DNA of 64,000 bases from CAVZBT01 sp963773605. Its GTDB lineage: Bacteria; Acidobacteriota; UBA6911. The notes under the pieces are model-generated. The model was not told the origin of the DNA, made no database searches, and saw nothing but the letters and a program-made list of their open reading frames with translations. The stretch spans positions 930,001 through 994,000 of the forward strand of contig CAVZBT010000012.1 in assembly GCA_963773605.1 (NCBI GenBank). The letters run 5' to 3'. Positions 17,257 to 26,427 of this stretch are shown here, in pieces (position 1 is the first letter of the stretch; every line of letters begins with the position of its first letter). The position numbers and the translations under genes were made by a program.

Positions 17257-18714
17257 ATGTTTCGGCGAGGCAAGTGGCGGGGAATCCTGCTTTCCGCGGC
17301 AATTGCGTTCTGCTCGTCGCTGACCGCGACGGCGGATGCGGCCGCCCAGGCACAGCTGCTCCCCGATCTTGTGCCCGCCGAGCGGATCAACCTGGAAGAC
17401 TTCGAACCGGCGGTTAGGGACCAGATCAGCCGGATCTACGACGAAGCGCGCAAGAGAACCAATGATGCCGCTGCCGTCGGAAAACTGGGGATGATGTTTC
17501 ACGTTTACGGCAGGTACGAGCTGGCCGACACCTGCTATCTTCGCGCCCGCGGGCTCGATCCCCGCTCGTTCCGCTGGCCGTATTACCTGGCCATCGTCGA
17601 AACGGCGCTTGGCAAGCATGACCGGGCCCTGGCCCATGTACGTGACGCCCTCAAGATCGACGAGGGCTATGCCCCTGCCCGGATCCGGCTGGCCCAGCTG
17701 TTGCTGGACTCCGGAGACGCCGAACAAAGTGCGAAGATCTACCGTTCGGTCATCGCGCAGAACAAGCATCTCGCGACAGCTCACTTGGGCCTCGGGCAGG
17801 TACTCGCGGCACAATCGGACTGGCCGGCTGCCATCGGTTCCTACGGCCGGGCCTGCGAGATCGCCCCAAACTACGCCGCCGCCCACTACGGCCTCGGCAT
17901 GGCTTACAGAAACGCCGGTGACATGGCGAAGGCTCGTCAACACCTCCAGCGCTACCAGGCCCTGAAAGAGCTCAAGCAGCCTTCCGAAGATGCCCTGATG
18001 GACGAGGTGACGTCCCTCTATTCCGGAGGCCTCACCCGTTTTGCGCAGGCTTCCGCCCTGTTCCAGAAAGGCAAGGCCCATGAGGCCATCCAGGAATTCG
18101 AGGCCGCCCTCGAGGTGAATCCCCGTCTTGTTATGGCCCACATAAACCTCATCGCGCTTTATGGCCAGCTGAATCAGCCCGAGAAGGCTGAGCAGCATTT
18201 CCACGCCGCGGTCGAACTGGACCCGGGCTGGGTCGAAAGCTATTACAACTGGGGGTTCTGCCTGTTGCAGGAGGGCAGGAAAACCGAGGCTGCAGGGCTG
18301 TTCCAGAAAGCTCTCGAGGTCAACCCGAACTATCCCGAGGCGCACATCCAGCTTGGTCTCACGCTTGACGAACTGGGACAGTGCGCAGATGCTGCGGCTC
18401 ATTACCGGCGTGCCCTGGACGTGAATCCCAAGAACCGGCAGGCCCACTACTTCCTGGGAAGGAACTTGCTGCGTGGAGGGCAGGTGAAGGAGGCAATCCA
18501 GCACCTGCTCGAGACGACCAAGGTGGAGGACGCTTGGACTCCTGTCTGCCTGCAGGCCGTCGCCATCGCCTACGAGCAGGGGGGTAACCGGGAACGGGCC
18601 GTGCACTTCCTTCGCGAGGCAAAGCAACGCGCACTCACGTTCCGGATGCAGGAGATGGTTTCGCAGCTTCAACGGGACATCGACAGGCTGGCTTCGGAGG
18701 TCCACCGCCCTTGA
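17257..18714 (+). CDS. Exported tetratricopeptide-repeat protein
   Basis: 485 residues with a signal peptide (GILLSAAIAFCSSLTATADA). The rest is a solenoid of TPR units of 34 residues with the usual W/L/G/Y/A/A/P spacing, for example LADTCYLRARGLDPRSFRWP, AIGSYGRACEIAPNYAAAHY, EAIQEFEAALEVNPRLVMAH and AAGLFQKALEVNPNYPEAHI. It is probably a periplasmic protein-binding scaffold. Its TGA overlaps the TTG start of the CRTAC1-type gene by four bases. Translational coupling suggests the two products act together; such TPR-CRTAC1 pairs are common in Acidobacteriota, but no specific role is established. Confidence 0.9.
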   Translation: MFRRGKWRGILLSAAIAFCSSLTATADAAAQAQLLPDLVPAERINLEDFEPAVRDQISRIYDEARKRTNDAAAVGKLGMMFHVYGRYELADTCYLRARGLDPRSFRWPYYLAIVETALGKHDRALAHVRDALKIDEGYAPARIRLAQLLLDSGDAEQSAKIYRSVIAQNKHLATAHLGLGQVLAAQSDWPAAIGSYGRACEIAPNYAAAHYGLGMAYRNAGDMAKARQHLQRYQALKELKQPSEDALMDEVTSLYSGGLTRFAQASALFQKGKAHEAIQEFEAALEVNPRLVMAHINLIALYGQLNQPEKAEQHFHAAVELDPGWVESYYNWGFCLLQEGRKTEAAGLFQKALEVNPNYPEAHIQLGLTLDELGQCADAAAHYRRALDVNPKNRQAHYFLGRNLLRGGQVKEAIQHLLETTKVEDAWTPVCLQAVAIAYEQGGNRERAVHFLREAKQRALTFRMQEMVSQLQRDIDRLASEVHRP

Positions 18715-20489
18715 ACACGTGGTCCGCGGAATCTCGCTGCAATCGGCCTTTTGTACACGCCCTCCTCAGCCTCATGGTCCTGTGGGCAGCGACCCTCGCG
18801 GGCGCGGGACGCGCCCGCGGGACGGCGGTGCCGTTTCAGGACGTGGCGGAGGAGACCGGACTCCGGTTCCGGCATTTTATCGGGGCCACCGGCTCGTACT
18901 TCGTCCCGGAGATTTTCGGTTCGGGGATTGCCGTCCTGGACTACGACGCGGACGGCGATCTCGACGTGTACATCCTGCAGGGCACAATCCTCGACAAGAC
19001 AAAGGCTCTCAAAGACTCCCTTTTCCCCCCGCCGGCGGAGCACTTCCCCGGCAACAGGCTGTTCCGCAATGACCTGATCCCATCCGGCAAGCTTTCGTTC
19101 ACGGACGTCACGGACAAAGCGGGTGTGGCCGGAAACGGGGGGTACGCGATGGGCGTGGCGGTCGGGGACTACGACAACGACGGCCGCCCCGACATGTACG
19201 TCACGTACTACGGCCGGGACATGCTCTTGCACAACAACGGGGACGGCACCTTCGCCGATGTCAGCAAGGAAGCTCTCCCGCAAGACGAGTCGTTCGGGTC
19301 CAGCGCGGCCTTTGTAGACTACGACAAAGACGGGTTTCTCGACTTGTTCGTCGCACGCTACAACTCCTTTCGGGTTCAGGCCGGCAAGCAGTGTACGGGC
19401 TACGCGGGCGGACGCGAGTACTGCGGCCCGGGGGACTATCGCCCCATCCCCAGCAAGCTTTATCGCAACGACGGTCGCGGGCACTTTGTCGACGTAACCA
19501 GCAGGGCCGGAACCAGCACGGCTTACGGGAATGGGCTCGGAGTGCTCTGGTGCGATTTCAACGACGACGGCTGGATCGACATCTTCGTCGCCAACGACAA
19601 GACTCCCAATCAGCTGTGGATCAACAGGCACAACGGCACCTTCGAAGATGAGGCGCTCGTGGCGGGCGTCGCCTATGACGAGCTGGGCAAAGAGCACGCG
19701 GGAATGGGCGTGACGGCGGGGGATTTCGACGGCGACGGCGACGAAGACATCTTCATCGCAAACATCATGGGCGAGACCCACATGCTGTATCAGAACCAGG
19801 GAAAGGGAATGTTCCGCGATGCGACGACCCTCTTCGGCCTGGGTAGCTCGACCGTGCCCTACACGGGATTCGGCACCCTCTGGTTCGATTACGACAACGA
19901 CGGGAGATTGGATATTTTCGTCGCCAATGGCGAAGTGAGAATGATCGAGGCGCTTCGGGGCAAGCCGTTCCCGTACGATCAGAAGAGCCAGCTGTTCCAC
20001 CACGAGGGCAAGGTGTTCCGCGACGTGTCTGCCGAGGCCGGGCCGGCATTCGAGTTCTCGGGGGTTGGCCGGGGGGCTGCTTTCGGCGACATCGATAATG
20101 ACGGGGACGTCGATATCGCGGTGAGTAACGCGAACGGACCCGCTCGCCTTCTCCTTAACCAGGTCGGCAATCTCAACCACTTCCTGGAGGTTCGCCTGCG
20201 GGGGAGCACCGTTAACCGGGATGCCTACGGCGCCCGGGTCGCCCTCCTGCGCAAAGGACGGCCCCCATTGTGGCGCCGCGTGGCCGCAGATGGAAGCTAT
20301 CTCAGCGCGAACGATCCCCGGGTCCATTTCGGGTTGGGAACCGACGAAGATCTGCGGGCGGCGCCTCCGGAAGGCCTGCTCGTGATCTGGCCGAGCAGCG
20401 CGCAGGAATCGTGGAGCATCCAGAAGACCGACATCCTGCTCGATCTGCGCGAAGGCGGCGGCACCCCGGCCCCGGGCTTCAAGCCCTGA
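18711..20489 (+). CDS. ASPIC/UnbV (CRTAC1-type) VCBS-repeat protein
   Basis: 592 residues with a signal peptide (ALLSLMVLWAATLAGAG). At least seven calcium-binding FG-GAP/VCBS loops with D-x-D-x-D-G spacing form a beta-propeller: DYDADGDLDVYI, DYDNDGRPDMYV, DYDKDGFLDLFV, DFNDDGWIDIFV, DFDGDGDEDIFI, DYDNDGRLDIFV and DIDNDGDVDIAV. The last ~100 residues are the ASPIC/UnbV domain (NRDAYGARVALL, HFGLGTDEDL, LLVIWPSS). It is predicted extracytoplasmic, in adhesion or carbohydrate binding rather than catalysis. The TTG start at 18711 is set by the four-base overlap with the TPR gene. Confidence 0.92.
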   Translation: MNTWSAESRCNRPFVHALLSLMVLWAATLAGAGRARGTAVPFQDVAEETGLRFRHFIGATGSYFVPEIFGSGIAVLDYDADGDLDVYILQGTILDKTKALKDSLFPPPAEHFPGNRLFRNDLIPSGKLSFTDVTDKAGVAGNGGYAMGVAVGDYDNDGRPDMYVTYYGRDMLLHNNGDGTFADVSKEALPQDESFGSSAAFVDYDKDGFLDLFVARYNSFRVQAGKQCTGYAGGREYCGPGDYRPIPSKLYRNDGRGHFVDVTSRAGTSTAYGNGLGVLWCDFNDDGWIDIFVANDKTPNQLWINRHNGTFEDEALVAGVAYDELGKEHAGMGVTAGDFDGDGDEDIFIANIMGETHMLYQNQGKGMFRDATTLFGLGSSTVPYTGFGTLWFDYDNDGRLDIFVANGEVRMIEALRGKPFPYDQKSQLFHHEGKVFRDVSAEAGPAFEFSGVGRGAAFGDIDNDGDVDIAVSNANGPARLLLNQVGNLNHFLEVRLRGSTVNRDAYGARVALLRKGRPPLWRRVAADGSYLSANDPRVHFGLGTDEDLRAAPPEGLLVIWPSSAQESWSIQKTDILLDLREGGGTPAPGFKP

Positions 20490-20531
20490 GTTGCTTCAAT
20501 CGCAGCTCAGGACCGTTCATGACAGAGCAGG

Positions 20532-20561
20532 TTGACACCTGTCCGACAAAAGACATAGAGT
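20532..20561 (+). promoter_or_regulatory. Candidate sigma-70 promoter for the first GH20 gene
   Basis: TTGACA at 20532-20537 and TAGAGT at 20556-20561, spaced by 18 bases, about 55 bases upstream of the ATG at 20618. The -35 box is perfect; the -10 box matches four of six. Confidence 0.35.
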
Positions 20562-20617
20562 CGGGCAGCGTTTGCATGGTCTTCTCTTATATCCAACCGA
20601 TCGGAGGAAGAAACCCG

Positions 20618-22670
20618 ATGAGGCAGGTTCTCTGTTGGCTGATGTTTCTGGCACCGGCTGCCAATGCCGCCCACAACGCGCTCCTGCCGCATCCGCAATC
20701 AGTGCGGTATGGGACCGGGACAATGGCGGTCAATGGCCTTTCCATTCGCTTCGGATCGAATCCCAGCGCCGAGGACCGGTTTGCCGCCCAGCAACTCTCC
20801 TCCAGGCTGTCGGCGATCGCGCAGACGCTCGTGCCGGTCCAGGAGGTCGCTGCGCCCGGTCCTGCCATCGTGCTGACCCGCACGGGCGATGTCGCGGCGC
20901 TGCCCCTCGCGGACGAACGCCCCGGGCCGGAATCGCGTGAATCGTATTCACTGAAGATCGTGCCGGGCGGCGTCGAAATCCGCGCTGTGTCCTCCGCCGG
21001 CTTGTTTTACGGAATTCAAACCGTGCTGCAGATGGTCGAGGGTGCGGGGAGTCAGGCGGTTCTCCCGGCCGCCGAGATTCGCGACTGGCCGACGCTGGCC
21101 TATCGGGGTTTCATGATGGACCTGGGGCACGGCCAGTTGCTCCGCGTATCCGAGATCGAACGCCAGATCGATCACCTGGCAAGGTTCAAGGCAAATCAGT
21201 ATTACTTCTATTCCGAAGCCACCATCGAGCTGGACGGGTATGCGCTGGTGAACCCGAAAGGCCGGTACAGTCGCGAGGAGATCCGACACGTCATCGACTA
21301 CGCCCGCGAGCGCCACGTCGACGTCGTGCCCTGCCTGGAACTCTACGGCCACCTGCACGACCTGTTCCGCGTCGAGCAGTTTTCCGACCTCTCCCTGCCG
21401 CGCTACGGCGGCGAGTTCGACCCGCGCAACCCGAAAGTCCTGCAAGTGCTGGATGGATGGGTGGAGCAGACCGCTAAGCTCTTCCCCAGCCCCTGGTACC
21501 ACGTGGGCTTCGACGAGCCGTGGGCGTTGGGCAAGATCGGCACCACCGAAGGGAGCGACCCGTTCAGGATCTACATCGACGTGCTCCGTCACGTCGCGGG
21601 GCAGGCGCAGAAATACAACAAGCGCCTCATGTTCTGGGCGGATATGCTGAGCGGCGCGCGCATCTTCTCGAAACACCCCGAACTGATCGGCGAGTTGCCC
21701 AAAGGCACGATCGCGGTGCCGTGGGTTTATGACGACCGGCCCGACTTCGTGCCTTACCTCGAGCCGCTGGCGAAGATGAACATTCCTACGGTATCCGCCC
21801 CGGGCGTCTGGAACTGGAACGAGGTGTTCCCGGATTACCACAAGACGTTCAAGAACATCAACGGGCTGCTCGGGACCGGGAAGAAGTACAACACGCTCGG
21901 GATCCTGAACACGGGCTGGACCGACAGCGCGCAGACGATTTACCGGATGTCCCTGCCCGGCCTGGCGCTGAGCGGCGTCGCAGGCTGGCAGCCCGAGGCC
22001 GTCGACGCCGGCACCTATTTCGACGAGTACTGCAGCCAGATGTATCCTGCCGCGGTCGCCGCGGAGGTCGCGCCTGCCCTGGAGGAACTTGTCGAGCGCC
22101 GAACAGATCTTCACGAAAGCCCTCGGCGGGCCCACGATTCATCAACTCTGGGCGGACCCGCTCGACCCGGCCCGGCTGGAGCGCCTGGAGGCGAACCGGG
22201 ACGACTTGCGCAAAGCCCGCCTGTTGGCCGAGAGCGCCCAGGTCCGCTTGCAGCGCGCGCTGAAGATGCAGGGCGATCCTGTCACGCTGCAGAGCCTTCT
22301 GCTGGGCGCCCGCATGTTCGACTACCTCGGCATGAAGAGCCTGTATGCGACCGAATGGGCAGATTACTTCCGCAAGCTGAAGGGCAACCCGGAACCCGAA
22401 CTGGTGAGCTTTTACCTGAGCACGCAGATCGCCGCGCAGGATCACGGCATGCTGGCGGACCTCACGGATCTGATCACGGAACTGCGGGAAGAGTACCGCG
22501 AAGCCTGGCTGCAGGAGAGCACTTCGTATCGCCTGGGTACCGCGCTGGCGCGGTGGGATGCCGAGGCGGAGTACTGGAGGTCGATGCAGGTGCGGGTTCC
22601 CCGCGTGGTGCGCGGCTACAAGAAAGGCGACCCGTTCCCGTCCATCGATGTGTTGAGACCTGTTCAGTGA
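20618..22670 (+). CDS. GH20-type beta-N-acetylhexosaminidase-like protein 1, frameshifted
   Basis: A secreted family 20-like glycosidase, which would release terminal GlcNAc or GalNAc by substrate-assisted catalysis. The start at 20618 follows GGAGGAAG; signal peptide RQVLCWLMFLAPAANA. The N-terminal GH20b domain ends at SAGLFYGIQTVLQMVEG. The barrel starts at YRGFMMDLGHG and holds the acid pair in WYHVGFDEPW (Asp-Glu). A helical C-domain follows. The frame shifts by one inserted base near 22090, between EVAPALEEL and SSAEQIFTKAL; removal gives 683 residues, matching the paralogue at 36.2 kb. It is followed by a Gfo/Idh gene on the same strand. Confidence 0.9.
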
Positions 22671-22698
22671 CAAGGCGCGGTCAGGATGGAGGTGCCCT

Positions 22699-23790
22699 GT
22701 GAAAGACGGGAAGTACGGAGTGCTCGTTCACGGCGCGGGGTGGGTTTCAGGGCAGCACATTGCCGCCTTTACCCGTAACCCGCACACGGAAGTCGTCGCG
22801 ATCTCCAGCCTCAAGAGGACCAGCGCCCAGGCCCGGGCCGACGAGGCCGGACTGAAGGGCATCGGGATCTATGACGACTTCCACCTCGCGCTGAGACACG
22901 ACGGAGTCGACATCGTTTCGGTCTGCACGCCTCAACACATCCACTGCGAGAACGTTCTCGCCGCGGCCGCCGCCCGGAAGCACCTCGTGATCGAGAAGCC
23001 GGTCGGCAACTCGCTCGACGAGCTGCGGCAGATGCGGGACGCGGTCCGCGAGGCGCGAGTCAGGACCATCGTGAGCTTCGTCCTGCGCTGGAACCCGCTG
23101 TTCAAGACGATCAAGTCCATGATGGCAGACGACGCTCTCGGGAAGGTCTACTTCGTCGAGACCGATTACGAGCACCACGTGGCCGGCTGGTGGAGCGGAT
23201 TCGAGGATGTCCGGAAGGCTTCGACCGGGGTCAGCGCCCTTCTCGTCGGCGGCTGTCATGCCGTCGATGCCCTGCGGTGGTTCGCCGGCCCGGGAGAGTT
23301 CGAAGCCGCGAGGCCGGTCGAGGTGTTTGCGTATTCGGGGGGATGGCGCAAGGGAGTCCCCCGGGAATTCAACTACTTCACAAACGAGTTCCACGAAGCG
23401 CGGCCTCTCGAGTACGACGGCCTGGAGGTCGCGCTGGTAAAGTTCTCCAACGGCGCGCTCGGCAAGGTGACGGTCAACTTCGACTGCGTGATGCCCTACA
23501 CCTTCCCGATCGAGATCTTCGGCGACAAGGGGACGATTCGCGACAACAGGGTCTGGTCACACAAGTATCCCGGACAGAACGGTTGGGTGCAAATCCCGGC
23601 CGTGTTGCCGGATTCCGCGGAAGTGTCGCACCATCCGTTCCAGGGACAGATGGACCACTTCGTCGAGTGTCTCCAGTCGGATAAGGAATCCCACTGCAAC
23701 CTGGAGGATGCGATCCTGACCCACGAGGTCGTGTTCGCCGCGCAGGAGTGCTACCGCACCCGTTCCCCGGTCAAGCTACCGCTGCTGTGA
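22699..23790 (+). CDS. Gfo/Idh/MocA family oxidoreductase
   Basis: 363 residues, no signal peptide, so cytoplasmic. The Rossmann region is at the N-terminus (YGVLVHGAGWVSGQHIAAF), then VDIVSVCTPQHIHCENVL and LVIEKPVGNSLDEL near 103 with the family EKP lysine. The C-terminal domain has VETDYEHHVAGWWSG and LLVGGCHAVDALRWFAG, with Cys-His where many relatives have Asp-x-x-x-His. The GTG start at 22699 is preceded by GGAGG at good spacing. It lies 28 bases after the first GH20 gene on the same strand, so the two are likely co-transcribed. Dehydrogenation of a sugar released by the glycosidase is plausible but unproven. Confidence 0.9.
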   Translation: MKDGKYGVLVHGAGWVSGQHIAAFTRNPHTEVVAISSLKRTSAQARADEAGLKGIGIYDDFHLALRHDGVDIVSVCTPQHIHCENVLAAAAARKHLVIEKPVGNSLDELRQMRDAVREARVRTIVSFVLRWNPLFKTIKSMMADDALGKVYFVETDYEHHVAGWWSGFEDVRKASTGVSALLVGGCHAVDALRWFAGPGEFEAARPVEVFAYSGGWRKGVPREFNYFTNEFHEARPLEYDGLEVALVKFSNGALGKVTVNFDCVMPYTFPIEIFGDKGTIRDNRVWSHKYPGQNGWVQIPAVLPDSAEVSHHPFQGQMDHFVECLQSDKESHCNLEDAILTHEVVFAAQECYRTRSPVKLPLL

Positions 23791-23816
23791 CACGTCTCGC
23801 CGCTTTCGTGTGTTCA

Positions 23817-23955
23817 TATGGAGTGCGGCGGCTCGACGCCGCTTTGTGGGCGGCGCCTGGGCGCCGCCCTATTTTCCACGAAAGATACATGGCGCTCTTT
23901 CCAATATGCCGCAATTCCGGCGGTGAAGGCCGGCGTCGAGCCGCCGCACTCCATA
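23817..23955. repeat. GC-rich repeat, family A, copy 4: long inverted repeat
   Basis: Arms of 24 bases (23817-23840 and 23932-23955) are perfect inverted repeats beginning tatggagtgcggcggctcga. The 91-base spacer contains a second stem, gggcggcgcc / ggcgccgccc. The spacer segment tatgccgcaattccggcgg recurs nearly unchanged in copy 6. The structure is that of a small non-autonomous element. Confidence 0.85.
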
Positions 23956-23959
23956 GCTT

Positions 23960-24868
23960 TCACGCGAGACCCGCGACCAGGCTCTCGACGAATGAGCGTG
24001 CCTTCTTTGCTTCGGACAGCAACTGAGGGAGATCGCCGGGAGCCAGGCACTCGATGATAAGCGGGCCGCCGGTGAAACCGCCCCGCTTCAGGCGCGACAT
24101 CACTTCGGGAAATTTGACCATCCCGGTGCCGGGCGTCAGTTCGACGTCTTTCGGCATCCGGAAATCCTTTACCGACATGCCGACGAGGAGCCCGTTGACG
24201 GTCGCCGAATCGTCGACGGGATCGAGTTTCCCATCCGAGTAGTAGAAGATGTTCCCCGGGTCGTACCACAGGCCGAAATTCTTTTGGCCCGACCGATTCG
24301 ATCAGCTTGCGGCACTGCGGGCCGGTCGCGTTGGTCCCGCCGTGCGGTTTCACGCTGATGCCGATCCCTTTCTCGGCAGCGTATGGGCAGCATTCCGCCG
24401 ACGGCCTTGTAGTAAGTCGTCTCCAGTTGCGGATCGCCCACCCCGCCCATCATCAGGTTGCCCGCGCCGGCGGCCACGCAGTTGTCGATGAGCCGCCGGA
24501 GGCCCTGCGACACCTGCTTCCAGCGACTTCGCCACCGGGATGTCGCCCCCATACAGCGACGGCACGGCGAGGTTGCGTTTCCTGCACTCTTCGCCGACCT
24601 TCCGAGCCTCGTCCACCGTGGTTTCGGCGGAGATGACGAGGTTATTCGGCGACTTCGTCGTCATCAGGCCGACATACTTGAATCCAGCTTCTGCGATCGC
24701 GTCGAGCGCGACGGTGTACTCGTGTTTTGCCCATGGCCGGGTGTAGCAGCCGACCTGAAATCCCCGGGCGGGCCTGGCCAGCGCGGATCCGATCTGAGGG
24801 CCGAAAGCGCCTGCCACAAGCGCCCCCTTCAGGATCTGGCGGCGCGACATTTCACGATTTGATTTCAC
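23960..24868 (-). CDS. Exported TIM-barrel sugar isomerase/epimerase-like protein, frameshifted
   Basis: The gene runs through four frames, with one extra base each near 24520, 24382 and 24283. Corrected, it is 301 residues. It starts at GTG 24868 behind GGAGGACC with a Tat signal (MSRRQILKGALVAGAFG). Barrel pieces in order: GFKYVGLM, LRRLIDNCVAAGAGNLMMGG, GIGISVKPHGGTNATG, FGLWYDPGNIFYYS, GMSVKDFRMPKDVEL and GGPLIIECLAPGDLPQLL. Metal-site residues fit the xylose-isomerase-like superfamily (Glu/Asp/His/Glu at barrel ends). It follows the oxidoreductase at 24.9-26.2 kb on the same strand, a second redox/isomerase pair like that at 9.4-11.3 kb. Confidence 0.82.
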
Positions 24869-24916
24869 GGATGGTCCTCCTCTGTATACGGTATACGTGT
24901 GTATACCTGGTCCCGC

Positions 24917-26158
24917 CTACCCTTCGCGAATCTCACGCGTTTTCGGATCGTATACCTGGCGGCGGCCCGTATCAAAGGCGCGGACGGCCATCAGGCACGC
25001 CACCGCGTGCTGGTACCCGGCGTCGATCGAAGCGTTCGGCGTCTTGCGCGACCGCAGGCACTGCAGCCAGTCCAGGAAGTGCTCGGGGTGCTCAACCGGT
25101 TCCACGTCTTTCTTCAGCTCCTTTGTACCCTCCTTCGCCCCCTCGGTCGAAAAGACCGGCTTGTCCCAATTCAGGAGGTCGAGGGCGCCCTGGTCCCCCA
25201 GGATCCGGAAAGTGCTGCCGCTGGCGTTGCCGAAATTGGACGAATAGGTCGCCATGAATCCCTCGGGGTAGATCCACGCGGCCTGCACGTGATCGGGACA
25301 CGTGAAGTTGTACTTGTCCTTCCACGTGTACACGCCGCCCAGGCAGACGGCGCTGACCGGAAACGACGCGCCGGCGATGTAGTGGACCAAGTCCAGGTAA
25401 TGGCTGCCGAATCCGGTAACCGGTCCGTCAGACGTCTCCCGGTAGCCGTACCACCCCGAATAGCGGACCGGATCGAATGGCATGGGCGGCACGTCCATCA
25501 GGAATTCTTTCCAGTCCACGTCCTCTTTGTGAACGTCCTTGATGTAGTGATACCAATAGGGTGCGTTCGAGTTGCGGCATTGTTCGATCCGCGAGATCTT
25601 GCCCAGCGCGCCCGATTGAACCAGCGCCTTCGCGCCCGTCATGCTGCTCATGCTGCGCAGCTGCGTGCCCACCTGGCAGACCACGTTGTTGGTTTTGACC
25701 GCGTCGACGGCGGCCTTGAGCGGCTCGAGGGCCTTGCCCAGCGGCTTCTCGCAATAGACGTCCTTCTTCGCCTTCGCCGCAGCCTCGAGGTGGGTCGTGT
25801 GCTGGTGGTCGCACGACGCGATCATGACCGCGTCGACGTCATCCAGCGCCAGCAGGTCTTTGTAGGACACGAACTGGCGCACGTCGCGACCGTACCATTG
25901 CTTCGCCTTGGCGGCAGCCAGCTCGCGCCGGACCCGCCACGGATCGCACACCGCCGTGATCTCGATATTCTGTTCTTTGGCGTACTGGTTCACGCCGGGC
26001 ATATGGGCTTCGGAGCCCCTGTCGCCGCACCCGATGATGCCTATCGAAATCCGGTCGTTCGCGCCCCGGATGCGCGCATGGCTCGATGCGGCAATCGAAA
26101 GCGTCGCCGCGCCGGCCGCCGCAGTCGTCAAGAACTGGCGTCGGGTCGTGTTCCGCAT
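24917..26158 (-). CDS. Tat-exported Gfo/Idh/MocA family oxidoreductase
   Basis: About 413 residues from the ATG at 26158, which follows GAAGGAGG; the longer open frame to 26296 has no family sequence. Twin-arginine signal MRNTTRRQFLTTAAAG, then Rossmann motif ISIGIIGCGDRGSEAH. Next come VDAVMIASCDHQH and DVYCEKPLGKALEPL near 115, then the substrate domain with GFGSHYLDLVHYIAG. It resembles the exported oxidoreductase at 11.6-12.8 kb over the whole length (shared CGDRG and CDPWR segments), so the two are paralogues. The sugar isomerase gene follows 48 bases downstream, probably in the same operon. Confidence 0.9.
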   Translation of the reverse strand: MRNTTRRQFLTTAAAGAATLSIAASSHARIRGANDRISIGIIGCGDRGSEAHMPGVNQYAKEQNIEITAVCDPWRVRRELAAAKAKQWYGRDVRQFVSYKDLLALDDVDAVMIASCDHQHTTHLEAAAKAKKDVYCEKPLGKALEPLKAAVDAVKTNNVVCQVGTQLRSMSSMTGAKALVQSGALGKISRIEQCRNSNAPYWYHYIKDVHKEDVDWKEFLMDVPPMPFDPVRYSGWYGYRETSDGPVTGFGSHYLDLVHYIAGASFPVSAVCLGGVYTWKDKYNFTCPDHVQAAWIYPEGFMATYSSNFGNASGSTFRILGDQGALDLLNWDKPVFSTEGAKEGTKELKKDVEPVEHPEHFLDWLQCLRSRKTPNASIDAGYQHAVACLMAVRAFDTGRRQVYDPKTREIREG

Positions 26159-26427
26159 TGCGTCCTCCTTCGCTGGACAAGGAACGGTTTGAAGGCAAGT
26201 TCCCGCCAGCATAAGCGTCGAGGCCCCCCGAGTCAAACCCGATTCCCGAGCCGCAGCGCACCGTCGCTCACAAGCGTACTGAATTCGGGCCGCCAAGCAT
26301 CATCTTAGTGTTTTATAATCACAAAATCGCAACCTCAAAGGCCTTGACCGACGCGGGGAAGGCGAAGATACTGGCAGCAAGTTCACCCATACCGCCATGA
26401 GCGGAGGCCGAAACCAAGGGGATCAAA

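Noticed and set aside
16844..17353. Minus-strand frame of 169 codons between two genes
   Set aside because: It overlaps the start of the TPR gene and has no recognisable sequence.
18669..20327. Long minus-strand frame under the CRTAC1-type gene
   Set aside because: It is the complement of the repetitive GAC/GGC calcium-loop codons, which avoid stops on the other strand.
24899..26308. Plus-strand frame of 469 codons
   Set aside because: It is antisense to the Tat-exported oxidoreductase; no ribosome site or motif.
26314..26319. TATAAT upstream of the TonB receptor as a promoter
   Set aside because: The -10 box is perfect, but no -35-like sequence lies 16-18 bases upstream, so it is not called.
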